Assembly: GCA_014529675.2 (NCBI GenBank)
Contig: CP076040.1
Location: 1,798,001 to 1,862,000, forward strand
Source of the DNA: Opitutia bacterium ISCC 52
Lineage (GTDB): Bacteria > Verrucomicrobiota > Verrucomicrobiia > Opitutales > UBA2995
Direction: 5' to 3'
Length of the DNA stretch: 64,000 bases
Below the pieces are notes generated by a model, which did not search any database, was not told the DNA's origin, and saw only the letters and a program-made list of their open reading frames with translations. This document shows, piece by piece, positions 52,352 to 60,652 of the stretch (the first letter of the stretch is position 1; the number at the start of each line of letters is the position of its first letter). The position numbers and the translations under genes are program-made.

Positions 52352-53038
52352 ATGAAACCATATCTCTTTTTTATTCTTTGCGTATCCTTGTTTAGCTTGC
52401 AGGCCGCTTGTCAGCCCGTGAATCAAACGACGGCCGATTCCAGTATTGTTCCGCAGACGGAGCTGGATCCGATTGAAGTGCCACTTGATAAGAATGGAAA
52501 AGCCCGGGCTTATTTTGCCAGTGGTTGTTTCTGGTGTGTGGAAGCGGTTTACGAAAGTGTGCGAGGAGTGGATGAATCCATTTCCGGCTATAGCGGTGGA
52601 CACACGAAAAACCCCACTTACGAATCCAGTAACACGGGGCGCACGGGACATGCCGAAGCGGTAGAGATTATCTACGACCCTGAAGTGGTCAGTTTCAGTC
52701 AGCTGGTGGATGTTTATTTTGGCTCTCAAAACGTGACTCAGGTCAATGGCCAGGGTCCGGATCGTGGTTCTCAGTATCGATCCATTCTCTTTTATCAGAA
52801 TGAGGAACAGAAGCAGATCATTGAGGAAAAGATCGCCGCGATAAACAAGGCTCTCGGTGGGAATAAGGTGGCTGCTGAGGTGTATCCCTTCCGCAAATTC
52901 TGGCTTGGCGAAGACTACCATCAGGATTACGAGAGAAAGCACCCCAACCATCCATATATTCGTGGAGTCTCCGTTCCGCGTCTGAAACGTTTCCAGGCAA
53001 AATTCCCAGAGCTACTCAAAGACGGCGCGAAGCACTAA
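52352..53038 (+). CDS. msrA: Peptide methionine sulfoxide reductase MsrA, lipoprotein
   Basis: A 228-residue MsrA that reduces methionine-S-sulfoxide in proteins. The catalytic Cys is in ASGCFWCVEAVYESVRGVD. Other hallmarks are GYSGGHTKNPTYE, GHAEAVEIIYDPE, FGSQNVTQVNGQGPDRGSQY and AEVYPFRKFWLGEDYHQDY. The N-terminus is a lipoprotein signal (FILCVSLFSLQAAC), so the enzyme protects envelope proteins. There is a plausible MsrB-free single-domain layout. Start is ATG 52352, divergent from the SIMPL gene across a 244-base gap with no recognised feature. Confidence 0.97.
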   Translation: MKPYLFFILCVSLFSLQAACQPVNQTTADSSIVPQTELDPIEVPLDKNGKARAYFASGCFWCVEAVYESVRGVDESISGYSGGHTKNPTYESSNTGRTGHAEAVEIIYDPEVVSFSQLVDVYFGSQNVTQVNGQGPDRGSQYRSILFYQNEEQKQIIEEKIAAINKALGGNKVAAEVYPFRKFWLGEDYHQDYERKHPNHPYIRGVSVPRLKRFQAKFPELLKDGAKH

Positions 53039-53217
53039 GGGTTTTCTGCAGAACAAAGCTTAGACTTTTGCTTTGTCTACTGTAAATAATCGTCAGCAAG
53101 CTACCTTCCTACATATAGATACTGGTATCCTGGGAACGCTGAGCACCAGCTCGGCAAAAAGTATATCGATGGCTTTTCACGTTGACCTGCCAATTCGGTG
53201 ACCAATCGTTCGTTGGA

Positions 53218-53955
53218 ATGAAACTAGGTGCATTGTTCGATTGGGATGGGGTAGTGATTGATTCTTCGAAGGCTCATGAAGAGAGCTGGGACCTACTGGG
53301 CGACGAAGTAGGGAAACCACTGCCAGAAGGGCATTTCAAAAAAGGGTTTGGTCGTAAGAATCAAGTGATCATTCCTGAGATTCTCGGATGGACGAATGAT
53401 TCTGAAGAGATCGAGCGTCTGGGAAATCGGAAGGAAGCACTTTACCGGGAGATTGTAGCCGAGAAGGGAGTCGACCGTATTCCTGGAATTGAGGCGTTCC
53501 TTCAAAATTTAAATGCAGTAGGTATTGGCTGCGCGGTTGGTTCGTCGACCCCGAGAAAGAACGTCGAGACGATTCTCGAGATGGTCGGGTTTGGTCCTTA
53601 CTTTCAAGCCATAGTCTGTGCGGAAGATGTGACCCAAGGGAAACCAAACCCCGAGGTCTTTCTAACTGGTGCCTCCAAGCTTGGTCTCGAGGTTGGAAAC
53701 TGTGCCGTTTTCGAAGATGCCTATGCGGGACTTCAAGCTGCTAAAGCAGGCGGTATGAAAGCAATCGCACTTTCCACGACCCATCCAGCAGAGGCGTTAA
53801 AGGCTGAGTCACCCGATCTTATCCTGGAGAATTTCTTGGGATTTGAGTTTGAGAAATTCAGTCATCTTTTTAAACGCAGATCCACTCAGATTAACACAGA
53901 AAAGAATTCCGATTTTCCAAATTATTCGTGTTCATTGGTGTCCATTCGTGGTTAA
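53218..53955 (+). CDS. HAD-superfamily phosphatase (beta-phosphoglucomutase-like)
   Basis: A 245-residue HAD hydrolase. The nucleophile motif is LFDWDGVVIDSSKAH (DWDGV instead of DxDxT), motif II VGSSTPRKN, Lys in VTQGKPNPEVFL, and the metal motif FEDAYAGLQAAKAGG. The cap domain is helical, as in beta-phosphoglucomutase/GPH-type phosphatases. ATG 53218 is preferred to the earlier in-frame start. The last ~28 codons (from about 53871) are repeat sequence: two repeat arms supply the tail KRRSTQINTEKNSDF and the stop, so the natural C-terminus probably ended near FEKFSHLF. Confidence 0.87.
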   Translation: MKLGALFDWDGVVIDSSKAHEESWDLLGDEVGKPLPEGHFKKGFGRKNQVIIPEILGWTNDSEEIERLGNRKEALYREIVAEKGVDRIPGIEAFLQNLNAVGIGCAVGSSTPRKNVETILEMVGFGPYFQAIVCAEDVTQGKPNPEVFLTGASKLGLEVGNCAVFEDAYAGLQAAKAGGMKAIALSTTHPAEALKAESPDLILENFLGFEFEKFSHLFKRRSTQINTEKNSDFPNYSCSLVSIRG

Positions 53956-53956
53956 C
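53871..53956. repeat. Two different 10-nt-period repeat arms inside the 3' end of the HAD gene
   Basis: The left arm TAAACGCAGATCCACTCAGA (53871-53890) continues TTAACACAG and matches, inverted, 57726-57757. The right arm ATTATTCGTGTTCATTGGTG (53921-53940) ends TCCATTCGTGGTTAAC and matches the GGACACGAAT type. The coding frame runs through both and stops in the right arm. Confidence 0.75.
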
Positions 53957-53985
53957 TCCTTAGCTTTCATATCAATCTCGCCTCT

Positions 53986-55422
53986 ATGTTCGATAAAAAG
54001 AAACTTAGTCTAACTGCCAAAATCCTCATTGGGATGTTTACCGGTATTGCTCTTGGTAGTCTTATCAATGCGTTTCTCTCTGGGAATGTTATGGTGGAGA
54101 ACTACCTGGTGGAAGGGCTGTTCGCCATCATCGGCACCATCTTTATTAATGCGCTCAAGATGCTGGTGGTTCCCTTGGTGCTGGTATCGCTGATTTGCGG
54201 AACGGCTGCCTTGGACGATGCACGAAGGGTAGGGACTGTCGGAATTAAGGCGGTCGGATTGTACCTGTTTACAACAGCGGTCGCCATTACTTTGGCCCTG
54301 TGTTGTTCCTTGATTGTTAATCCTGGTAAAGGGATCGATCCGGATAAGTTCATCGAAAAGAAAGCGCCCGTAAGATCTGCGGTTGAGCTGCAAGTCGACG
54401 ATCTGGAAAGTGAACTGGTTGCGGTAAAAGCGGTGATCAATGAGGTGGCGACTAATCAATTGCAAGTCGTGCCGCCGTTTCAGCTCGAGGACAATGCCGA
54501 GGATGAATCAGTAGTCACTTTCACGCCTGCCAAAGCGCCTCCACTCAAAGAGGTGATTATTAATTTGTTTCCCAGCAATCCCTTCCAAGCGATGGCTCAG
54601 GGCAATATGCTCCAGATCATTGTATTCGCTGTGCTCTTCGGGATCGCGCTGACGATGTCGGGGAAAAAAGGGCAACGCGTGCTTTCCATATTTAAGGATT
54701 TGAATGAGGTGGTGATGAAGCTGGTTCTCATTCTGATCGAGCTGGCTCCTTATGGGGTCTTTTGTTTGGTTAGCCGTACTTTCGCTACTCAGGGCTTTGA
54801 TGCGATTTGGCCGCTGGCTAAGTATTTCTTCCTCGTAGTCGGTGTACTGCTCATTCACGCCTCATTGACCTATCCTTTACTACTAAAATTCCTGACTGGG
54901 TTGAGTCCTTTTACCTTCCTGAAAAAGATGCGCGAAGCACAGATCTTTGCCTTCAGTACTGCGAGTAGCAATGCCACGATTCCAGTGACTCTGGAAACAG
55001 CGGAAAAGGATTTGGGAGTGAATAACTCAATTGCCTCGTTTACGGTTCCACTGGGTGCCACCATTAATATGGATGGCACGGCTGTCATGCAGGGAGTTGC
55101 CACCATCTTTATTGCTCAAGCCTACGGTATTGACCTGACCTTTGGAAATCTGATGACCGTGATTGTAACGGCCACGCTGGCCTCAGTCGGGACGGCTGGT
55201 GTTCCCAGTGCCGGACTCATCATGCTTTCCATTGTGCTTATACAAATCGGCCTTCCAGTCGATGCGATCGCCATCATTTGGGGTATTGATCGCTTACTCG
55301 ATATGCTGAGAACCTCCGTCAATATCACCGGTGATGCCATGGTAACCACGATCGTTGGAAAGTGGGAAGGGCAGTTGGATAAAGACATCTTTAATAATGA
55401 CACGTCTTCGTCTGAAGGATGA
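53986..55422 (+). CDS. Dicarboxylate/amino acid:cation symporter (SDF family)
   Basis: A 478-residue sodium- or proton-coupled carrier of the glutamate/aspartate/dicarboxylate family. Conserved substrate-site segments are AFSTASSNATIPVTLE (HP1 serine-rich loop), GATINMDGTAVMQGVATIF (NMDGT motif) and TLASVGTAGVPSAGLIML (HP2). Eight helices and two hairpins can be traced. An extra hydrophilic insertion of about 70 residues (VDDLESELVAVKAVINEVAT to TFTPAKAPPL) lies in the loop after helix 3. The gene begins 30 bases after the HAD gene, with the repeat between. Confidence 0.93.
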   Translation: MFDKKKLSLTAKILIGMFTGIALGSLINAFLSGNVMVENYLVEGLFAIIGTIFINALKMLVVPLVLVSLICGTAALDDARRVGTVGIKAVGLYLFTTAVAITLALCCSLIVNPGKGIDPDKFIEKKAPVRSAVELQVDDLESELVAVKAVINEVATNQLQVVPPFQLEDNAEDESVVTFTPAKAPPLKEVIINLFPSNPFQAMAQGNMLQIIVFAVLFGIALTMSGKKGQRVLSIFKDLNEVVMKLVLILIELAPYGVFCLVSRTFATQGFDAIWPLAKYFFLVVGVLLIHASLTYPLLLKFLTGLSPFTFLKKMREAQIFAFSTASSNATIPVTLETAEKDLGVNNSIASFTVPLGATINMDGTAVMQGVATIFIAQAYGIDLTFGNLMTVIVTATLASVGTAGVPSAGLIMLSIVLIQIGLPVDAIAIIWGIDRLLDMLRTSVNITGDAMVTTIVGKWEGQLDKDIFNNDTSSSEG

Positions 55423-55440
55423 GAACTATACAAGGAATTG

Positions 55441-55603
55441 AATAAACCACTGATAACACTGATAAGCACTGATCTATAACTTCGTGAATTGCTCTGAATA
55501 AATTATAGGAGCGTATCTAAATTGTATCATCTGCGCATTTGGTTGTTCATTTATTACTCCGCTTCCTCAGTATCAGTGTAAATCAGTGCCTTCCGTGGGT
55601 TAA
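55441..55603. repeat. Inverted pair of 10-nt-period repeats (CACTGATA type)
   Basis: The left arm AATAAACCACTGATAACACT (55441-55460) continues GATAAGCACTGAT. The right arm CTCAGTATCAGTGTAAATCA (55566-55585) ends GTGCCTTCCGTGGGTTAAA, three bases before the uvrB start codon. The gap between the arms is about 90 bases. Confidence 0.75.
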
Positions 55604-55605
55604 AA

Positions 55606-57630
55606 ATGTCATCCTCCGAAAAGTTTAAGTTAGCAGCTGAATACACCCCTCGTGGAGACCAACCAGAGGCAATCGATCAGTTGGTGAAGTCGATTCAGGA
55701 CGGGAACCGTTTTCAGACTTTGTTGGGCGTTACGGGATCGGGGAAGACCTTTACGATGGCCAATGTGATTGAGCAGATTCAGCGGCCGACGCTCATCATG
55801 TCGCATAATAAGACCTTGGCGGCTCAGCTCTACTCGGAGTTTAAAAACTTTTTCCCGGACAATGCCGTCGAGTACTTTGTCAGCTACTACGACTATTATC
55901 AGCCGGAGGCCTATGTGCCGGCAACTGATACCTATATCGAGAAAGATTCCTCCATTAACGACGAGATCGAGCGCCTGCGGATTGCTGCGACTAGCTCGTT
56001 GATCAGTCGGAGGGATGTGTTGGTGGTAGCCAGTGTGTCTTGCATTTATGGCCTGGGATCACCTGAAGATTATCAGGAGCTCATGATTCCATTGCGCATT
56101 GGTTCAGACATCGGGCGTGATCCACTCCTGCATCGCCTGGTAGACATTCAGTATAATCGAAATGACGTAGACTTGTCTCGAGGGAATTTTCGTGTGCGTG
56201 GCGATGTAGTGGATATCTTTCCAGCCTACATGGAGACATCCATTCGTGTTGAGTTCTGGGGGGATGAGATCGATAGCATCAAGGAGCTAGATCCCTTGAC
56301 GGGTGACACAGGGGCTTCGCTCAATCACTTTGATTTGTGCCCGGCCAATCAATACCTGACGACCAAAGGAAAAGTTGAGGGATCCATTGACGGTATTAAA
56401 CAGGAGTTGGAAGAACGGGTTGCTTACTTCGAATCTCGTGGGCTGCTTCTGGAGGCGCAACGTGTCCGCATGCGAACCGACTACGACCTGGAGCAATTAC
56501 AAGAACTTGGGTTTTGCAGTGGAATTGAAAATTATTCTCGCTGGTTCAGTGGTAGGAAGCCCGGAGAACGACCTTTCTGTCTAATTGATTTCTTTCCGGA
56601 TGACCTGCTGATCATGTTGGACGAGAGTCACGCGACGCTCCCACAGATTGGTGGAATGTATCAGGGAGATCGTTCTCGGAAAACTACCCTGGTTGAGCAT
56701 GGATTTCGTTTACCCTCTGCGTTGGATAATCGCCCGATGAATATTGAGGAATTCATGGAGTTGGCCAAGCAAGTGATGTTTGTCTCCGCGACACCACGAC
56801 CCTTCGAGATGGAAAATTCGGCGGTAGTCGCTGAACAGATAATTCGGCCCACCGGACTGTTGGATCCGACGATGGAAATACTACCAACCAAAGGGCAGGT
56901 GGAGCATTTGATCGGGGAGATTAAGAATGCAGTTGATCAGGAAGAACGGGTGCTCGTGACAACCTTGACCAAGCGCATGTCCGAAGATCTGACGACCTTT
57001 CTTAGAGAGGCTGAAATCCGTGTAGAATACCTGCACAGTGATATTGATGCGATTGAGCGTGTGGAAATCCTTCGCAGACTGCGTGCGGGAGATTTTGATG
57101 TTCTGGTTGGCGTGAACCTATTACGCGAGGGACTGGATTTACCCGAGGTAGCGTTGGTCGCGATTCTAGATGCAGACAAAGAAGGCTTTTTGAGAAACTT
57201 CACCAGTCTGGTTCAAACGGCTGGCCGGGCTGCCCGTCATGAAAAGGGCCGGGTATTGCTCTATGCCGATAAGCTGAACGATTCTCTAAAGAAGACGATC
57301 GCAGTAACGGCCTATCGACGAGATAAACAGGAAGCCTACAACGAGGAACATGGCATCACCCCCAAAAGTGTGGTGCGTCCTGTGCAATCCAGTTTGGTTT
57401 ACCAAACCAAAGAGGAAGATACCGGGCTGGTCGCAGAAGCATTGGGTGGGGATGAACGCAAACAGGTCATTGCGGAAATGGAGCAGGAAATGCTTGAGGC
57501 GGCCGATAGTCTGGAATTTGAGCGTGCTGCATTGTTGCGTGACCAAATCTCCCTGCTTCGATCCGGAAAGGACGGGGCACCTAAGAAAAAGGGAAGAAGT
57601 CGCGGCTACGGTAGACGCGGAAGAAGATAA
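55606..57630 (+). CDS. uvrB: Excinuclease ABC subunit B
   Basis: A 674-residue UvrB, the damage-verifying helicase of nucleotide excision repair that loads UvrC. Walker A is GVTGSGKTFTMANV; the beta-hairpin is SYYDYYQPEAYVPATDTYIE; Walker B is LIMLDESHAT; motifs V/VI are VGVNLLREGLDLPEV and QTAGRAARHEKGRV. The UVR domain at the C-terminus (IAEMEQEMLEAADSLEFERA) contacts UvrC. A short basic tail (KKKGRSRGYGRRGRR) follows. No Shine-Dalgarno site precedes the ATG; the leader is a repeat arm. A degenerate REP begins 1 base after the stop. Confidence 0.98.
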   Translation: MSSSEKFKLAAEYTPRGDQPEAIDQLVKSIQDGNRFQTLLGVTGSGKTFTMANVIEQIQRPTLIMSHNKTLAAQLYSEFKNFFPDNAVEYFVSYYDYYQPEAYVPATDTYIEKDSSINDEIERLRIAATSSLISRRDVLVVASVSCIYGLGSPEDYQELMIPLRIGSDIGRDPLLHRLVDIQYNRNDVDLSRGNFRVRGDVVDIFPAYMETSIRVEFWGDEIDSIKELDPLTGDTGASLNHFDLCPANQYLTTKGKVEGSIDGIKQELEERVAYFESRGLLLEAQRVRMRTDYDLEQLQELGFCSGIENYSRWFSGRKPGERPFCLIDFFPDDLLIMLDESHATLPQIGGMYQGDRSRKTTLVEHGFRLPSALDNRPMNIEEFMELAKQVMFVSATPRPFEMENSAVVAEQIIRPTGLLDPTMEILPTKGQVEHLIGEIKNAVDQEERVLVTTLTKRMSEDLTTFLREAEIRVEYLHSDIDAIERVEILRRLRAGDFDVLVGVNLLREGLDLPEVALVAILDADKEGFLRNFTSLVQTAGRAARHEKGRVLLYADKLNDSLKKTIAVTAYRRDKQEAYNEEHGITPKSVVRPVQSSLVYQTKEEDTGLVAEALGGDERKQVIAEMEQEMLEAADSLEFERAALLRDQISLLRSGKDGAPKKKGRSRGYGRRGRR

Positions 57631-57631
57631 G

Positions 57632-57757
57632 GTAGCACAAACGTCTCACCTGGGTGTTTTCGAGGAAGAGAAAGAGTAGGAGGAAGAGAAAGATTCATGA
57701 ATACTTCCATTCTGGTGTTTGAAAATTTGTGTGAATCTGTGTAGATCTGCGGTTTAA
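57632..57757. repeat. Degenerate CAGGC-family REP and a 10-nt-period repeat arm
   Basis: GTAGCACAAACGTCTCACCT (57632-57651) is a worn REP of the CAGGC family. GGAAGAGAAAG-type purine repeats follow. Then TTTGTGTGAATCTGTGTAGA (57727-57746) continues TCTGCGGTTTAAA, an arm matching, inverted, the one at 53871. Confidence 0.6.
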
Positions 57758-57774
57758 AAAAAAATACTACCCCT

Positions 57775-59184
57775 ATGTTTCGAAAAATCGCTTCTCATAC
57801 TTGGTTCCTAATCCTGGCATTCACCTGTGGTCATTACGCTCTCGCAGACGATCGCCCCAATATGATCGTCATTTTTATCGATGAGCTTCGTTGGGATGGC
57901 CTTGGCATTACTGGTCACCCCTTTGTCGAAACCCCTCATATCGATCGTTTGGCTCGTGAGGGTATGCTAATGGACAACGCCTTTGTTGTGACACCTCTCT
58001 GTGGTCCCAGTCGTGGGAGTCTGATGACAGGGCAGTATGCCCATACGAATGGGAGTTATAAAAACCAGGCTCCTAAGGGACATACCAAGCTTTTGAGAAC
58101 TTATCCGATGCTGTTGCAGGAAGCTGGTTACAAAACTGCGTTTATTGGAAAATGGACCACGGGTCGCAATGGAGACAAATCGGTGCATCCGGGCTTTGAT
58201 CGGTGGTTTTGCTCGGGCGTGAATCGGGATTATAAAATGAATCCCTCTGTCAATGTGGATGGTGAGTGGATTCAGTATATGGGGCATGCCACGGATATTG
58301 ATTCGATGGAAGCAGTTCGCTTCATTCGTGAAAACAAAGACGAAGCCTTCAGTATCTCACTGTGGCATCGATCCGTGCACACCAGTTACGGCGATGAGGA
58401 TTTACTCGCTGCCGAGCGGAATCGTGAGCTTTACAAAGATCAACCCATCCAACGTAGATTGAGTGCACAACCTGGTTTTGAGGTTCAACCTTCTCTCAAA
58501 GGCTTCGCTCAACGTCCGCCTACGGATGAAGACATTCGCAACATTGCTCGCATGACCGTGGATATCGACGACGGAGTGGGAGAGATCTACCGGGCTCTGG
58601 AGGAGGAAGGCATATTGGATGAGACCATGATTATCTTTTTGGGAGACAATGGTTTCTTCTTTGGAGAACATGGACTCACCGAAAAGCGATTGGCCTATGA
58701 AGAATCGATTCGTGTGCCGTTTCTGGTTCGTTACCCGCCTTTGATCAAAGCGGGAACTCGATCAGAGGTAGGCGTGCTAAATATAGATGTGGCTCCGACC
58801 TTTTTAAGATTGGCAGGCGTCCCGGTTCCGGAGGACATGCAGGGGCAGGATTTCTTGCCCGTGTTTCAAGGCGGACAATTGGAAGAACCCCGTGAGGCCT
58901 TGCTCTTTGAATTCTGGTCGGAAACCGATCTACCTGGCCAAGCCTGTTGGTGGAAAGCGGTTCGCAACGATCGCTGGAAATACATCCACTACTACAAAGA
59001 ACCGTTTTACGATGAGCTTTATGACCTGGAGAATGATCCCTACGAGATGAATAATCTGATCGAGGATAAGGAGTATGCTGAGACCTTGAAACACCTGCAA
59101 AGTGAGTTAAAGCGGCTGATGGAGAAATATGATGACAAGGAGATGGATTATGAGTTCTGGAGTGGAGTTGAGTTTGAGGGTTAG
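57775..59184 (+). CDS. Exported Cys-type sulfatase
   Basis: A 469-residue sulfatase with a signal peptide (1-24, ending HYALA). Metal ligands are in FIDELRWDGLG; the first of the usual Asp pair is kept but the second is Glu. The formylglycine motif is CGPSR at Cys76, followed by GSLMTGQYAHTNG. Later motifs are GKWTTGRNGDKSVHPGFDRW, LWHRSVHTSYG and LGDNGFFFGEHGL with EKRLAYEESIRVPFLVRYP. The pattern resembles the choline-sulfatase/N-sulfatase-like branch. It stands alone between uvrB and the YcaQ-like gene; a REP starts 2 bases after its stop codon. Confidence 0.93.
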   Translation: MFRKIASHTWFLILAFTCGHYALADDRPNMIVIFIDELRWDGLGITGHPFVETPHIDRLAREGMLMDNAFVVTPLCGPSRGSLMTGQYAHTNGSYKNQAPKGHTKLLRTYPMLLQEAGYKTAFIGKWTTGRNGDKSVHPGFDRWFCSGVNRDYKMNPSVNVDGEWIQYMGHATDIDSMEAVRFIRENKDEAFSISLWHRSVHTSYGDEDLLAAERNRELYKDQPIQRRLSAQPGFEVQPSLKGFAQRPPTDEDIRNIARMTVDIDDGVGEIYRALEEEGILDETMIIFLGDNGFFFGEHGLTEKRLAYEESIRVPFLVRYPPLIKAGTRSEVGVLNIDVAPTFLRLAGVPVPEDMQGQDFLPVFQGGQLEEPREALLFEFWSETDLPGQACWWKAVRNDRWKYIHYYKEPFYDELYDLENDPYEMNNLIEDKEYAETLKHLQSELKRLMEKYDDKEMDYEFWSGVEFEG

Positions 59185-59185
59185 A

Positions 59186-59296
59186 GTAGAACAGGCGTCT
59201 CGCCTGTTTATTGCTCCTCGATGGTCACAGATTGAATCGAACCGTTTAATTGTGTTGAGTGTCTTTGAAAAAACACAGGCAAGATGCCTGTGCTAC
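59186..59296. repeat. REP doublet, CAGGC family
   Basis: The left REP GTAGAACAGGCGTCTCGCCT starts at 59186, 2 bases after the sulfatase stop codon. The inverted right REP AACACAGGCAAGATGCCTGT ends GCTAC at 59296 (GTAG on the minus strand). It spans the whole sulfatase to YcaQ gap and may serve as terminator. Confidence 0.85.
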
Positions 59297-59308
59297 TTTA
59301 ATTAAGCG

Positions 59309-60466
59309 ATGGAATCTATTACCAAAGCTCAGGCTCGTCGCCTAGCCATCGCCAGCTCTCTTAACGGTAATGGTAAAGGTCGAGGTAGGCAGGCGGCCTT
59401 AAAAACGGTGAAGCACCTGGGCTATGTTCAAATCGATACCATCTCGGTGATTGAACGGGCGCATCACCATGTTTTTTGGTCCAGGCAGGAGAGTTACCAG
59501 ACGGATTATTTAAATGATCTATTGGCTAAAGATAGATCTGTATTCGAACAATGGGCACATGCAGTCGCCTATATGCCGATTGAGGACTATCGATACTACC
59601 TCCCCAAGATGGAGGATGAGCGAAAGCCACCGACTAATAAGTGGCAGCGAAAGCGTTTCGAATTGGCTAAAACTCACATTAAAAATGTCATGAAACGTAT
59701 TCGTAAGGAAGGTCCGCTTTCTTCGAAGGATTTTGACCATGATGGAAAGAAGAGCTCTGGAGGATGGGGACCATTGAAGCCGGCCAAATTGGCCCTGGAT
59801 ATTTTGTATAGCCAAGGTGATCTCATGATCTCCTCTCGGCGAAATTTCCAACGAGTCTTTGATCTGACCGAACGGGTACTGCCGGAGGGTCTGGATCTTT
59901 CGATGCCTGATCCTGAGGACTGTGCGAGACACCAGATCCGACGAACGTTGACTGCCATGGGATTAGCTCGTGAGTCAGAAATTAATAAGCACCTTCAGTT
60001 GGCAGACCGAAAAACTATCCATTTTGTGATCCAAGATATGCTTGAGGCTGATGAGGTCATTTCTTTGAAGGTAAGAGGGATTCCAGATGAGGTTTATTAC
60101 GCGCTGCCAGATACTCTGAATCAATTATCGAAGCTTCGGGTTTCCAAGCAGATCCGCATCCTGTCTCCTTTTGATAATATGGTGATTCAGCGTGAAAGGA
60201 TGAAGTTGCTTTTTGATTTTGAATACACGATCGAATGTTACGTGCCAGCAGCTAAGCGTGTATTCGGCTATTTCGTATGTCCAATTTTCTGGGGAAGCGA
60301 ATTGGTCGCCCGCATTGATATGAAAGCGGACCGGAAGACAAAGACCTTGATGGTCCAACAGTTGCATTATGAATCACATTTGAAGGATCAAACGGCCTTT
60401 GATTCTGCTTTGGAAAAGGCCCTTGAAGAATTTGCCCAATTTAATGGATGTGAAGAAGTAAGGTAG
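59309..60466 (+). CDS. YcaQ/AlkX-type winged-helix DNA glycosylase family protein
   Basis: A 385-residue protein of the crosslink-repair DNA glycosylase YcaQ family (DUF1006). The start is SITKAQARRLAIASSLNG, and the QxD catalytic motif appears as VQIDTISVIERAHHH. Other conserved parts are FEQWAHAVAYMPIEDYRYY and LSPFDNMVIQRERMKLLFDFEY. Three winged-helix-like domains are expected. E. coli YcaQ unhooks interstrand crosslinks, so a repair role fits beside uvrB. Its stop codon TAG forms part of the GTAG of a REP. Confidence 0.87.
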   Translation: MESITKAQARRLAIASSLNGNGKGRGRQAALKTVKHLGYVQIDTISVIERAHHHVFWSRQESYQTDYLNDLLAKDRSVFEQWAHAVAYMPIEDYRYYLPKMEDERKPPTNKWQRKRFELAKTHIKNVMKRIRKEGPLSSKDFDHDGKKSSGGWGPLKPAKLALDILYSQGDLMISSRRNFQRVFDLTERVLPEGLDLSMPDPEDCARHQIRRTLTAMGLARESEINKHLQLADRKTIHFVIQDMLEADEVISLKVRGIPDEVYYALPDTLNQLSKLRVSKQIRILSPFDNMVIQRERMKLLFDFEYTIECYVPAAKRVFGYFVCPIFWGSELVARIDMKADRKTKTLMVQQLHYESHLKDQTAFDSALEKALEEFAQFNGCEEVR

Positions 60467-60604
60467 CACAGGCATCTTGCCTGTGTATTGAAATGGTACC
60501 GCTGGAAAAGTATCTAAATGTAATTGAACTTGCATGGCGGTGCGAAGTTTTAGGACTCTATCCAGACGTCGTTGGTAAAACACAGGCAAGGATGCCTGTG
60601 CTAC
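60463..60604. repeat. REP doublet, CAGGC family, overlapping a stop codon
   Basis: The left REP GTAGCACAGGCATCTTGCCT begins at 60463; bases 60464-60466 are the stop of the YcaQ-like gene. The inverted right REP AACACAGGCAAGGATGCCTG ends CTAC at 60604. Both stems are nearly perfect. A short unrelated stretch of about 90 bases separates the arms. Confidence 0.88.
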
Positions 60605-60652
60605 TCTATTTTAGTATCGCATTTGGAATGCGAATTTTCATACATTGCTTTT

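Noticed and set aside
60572-60652. Longer CehA/McbA-like protein starting at 60572
   Set aside because: The extension translates the right arm of a REP element. ATG 60653 gives a proper signal peptide.
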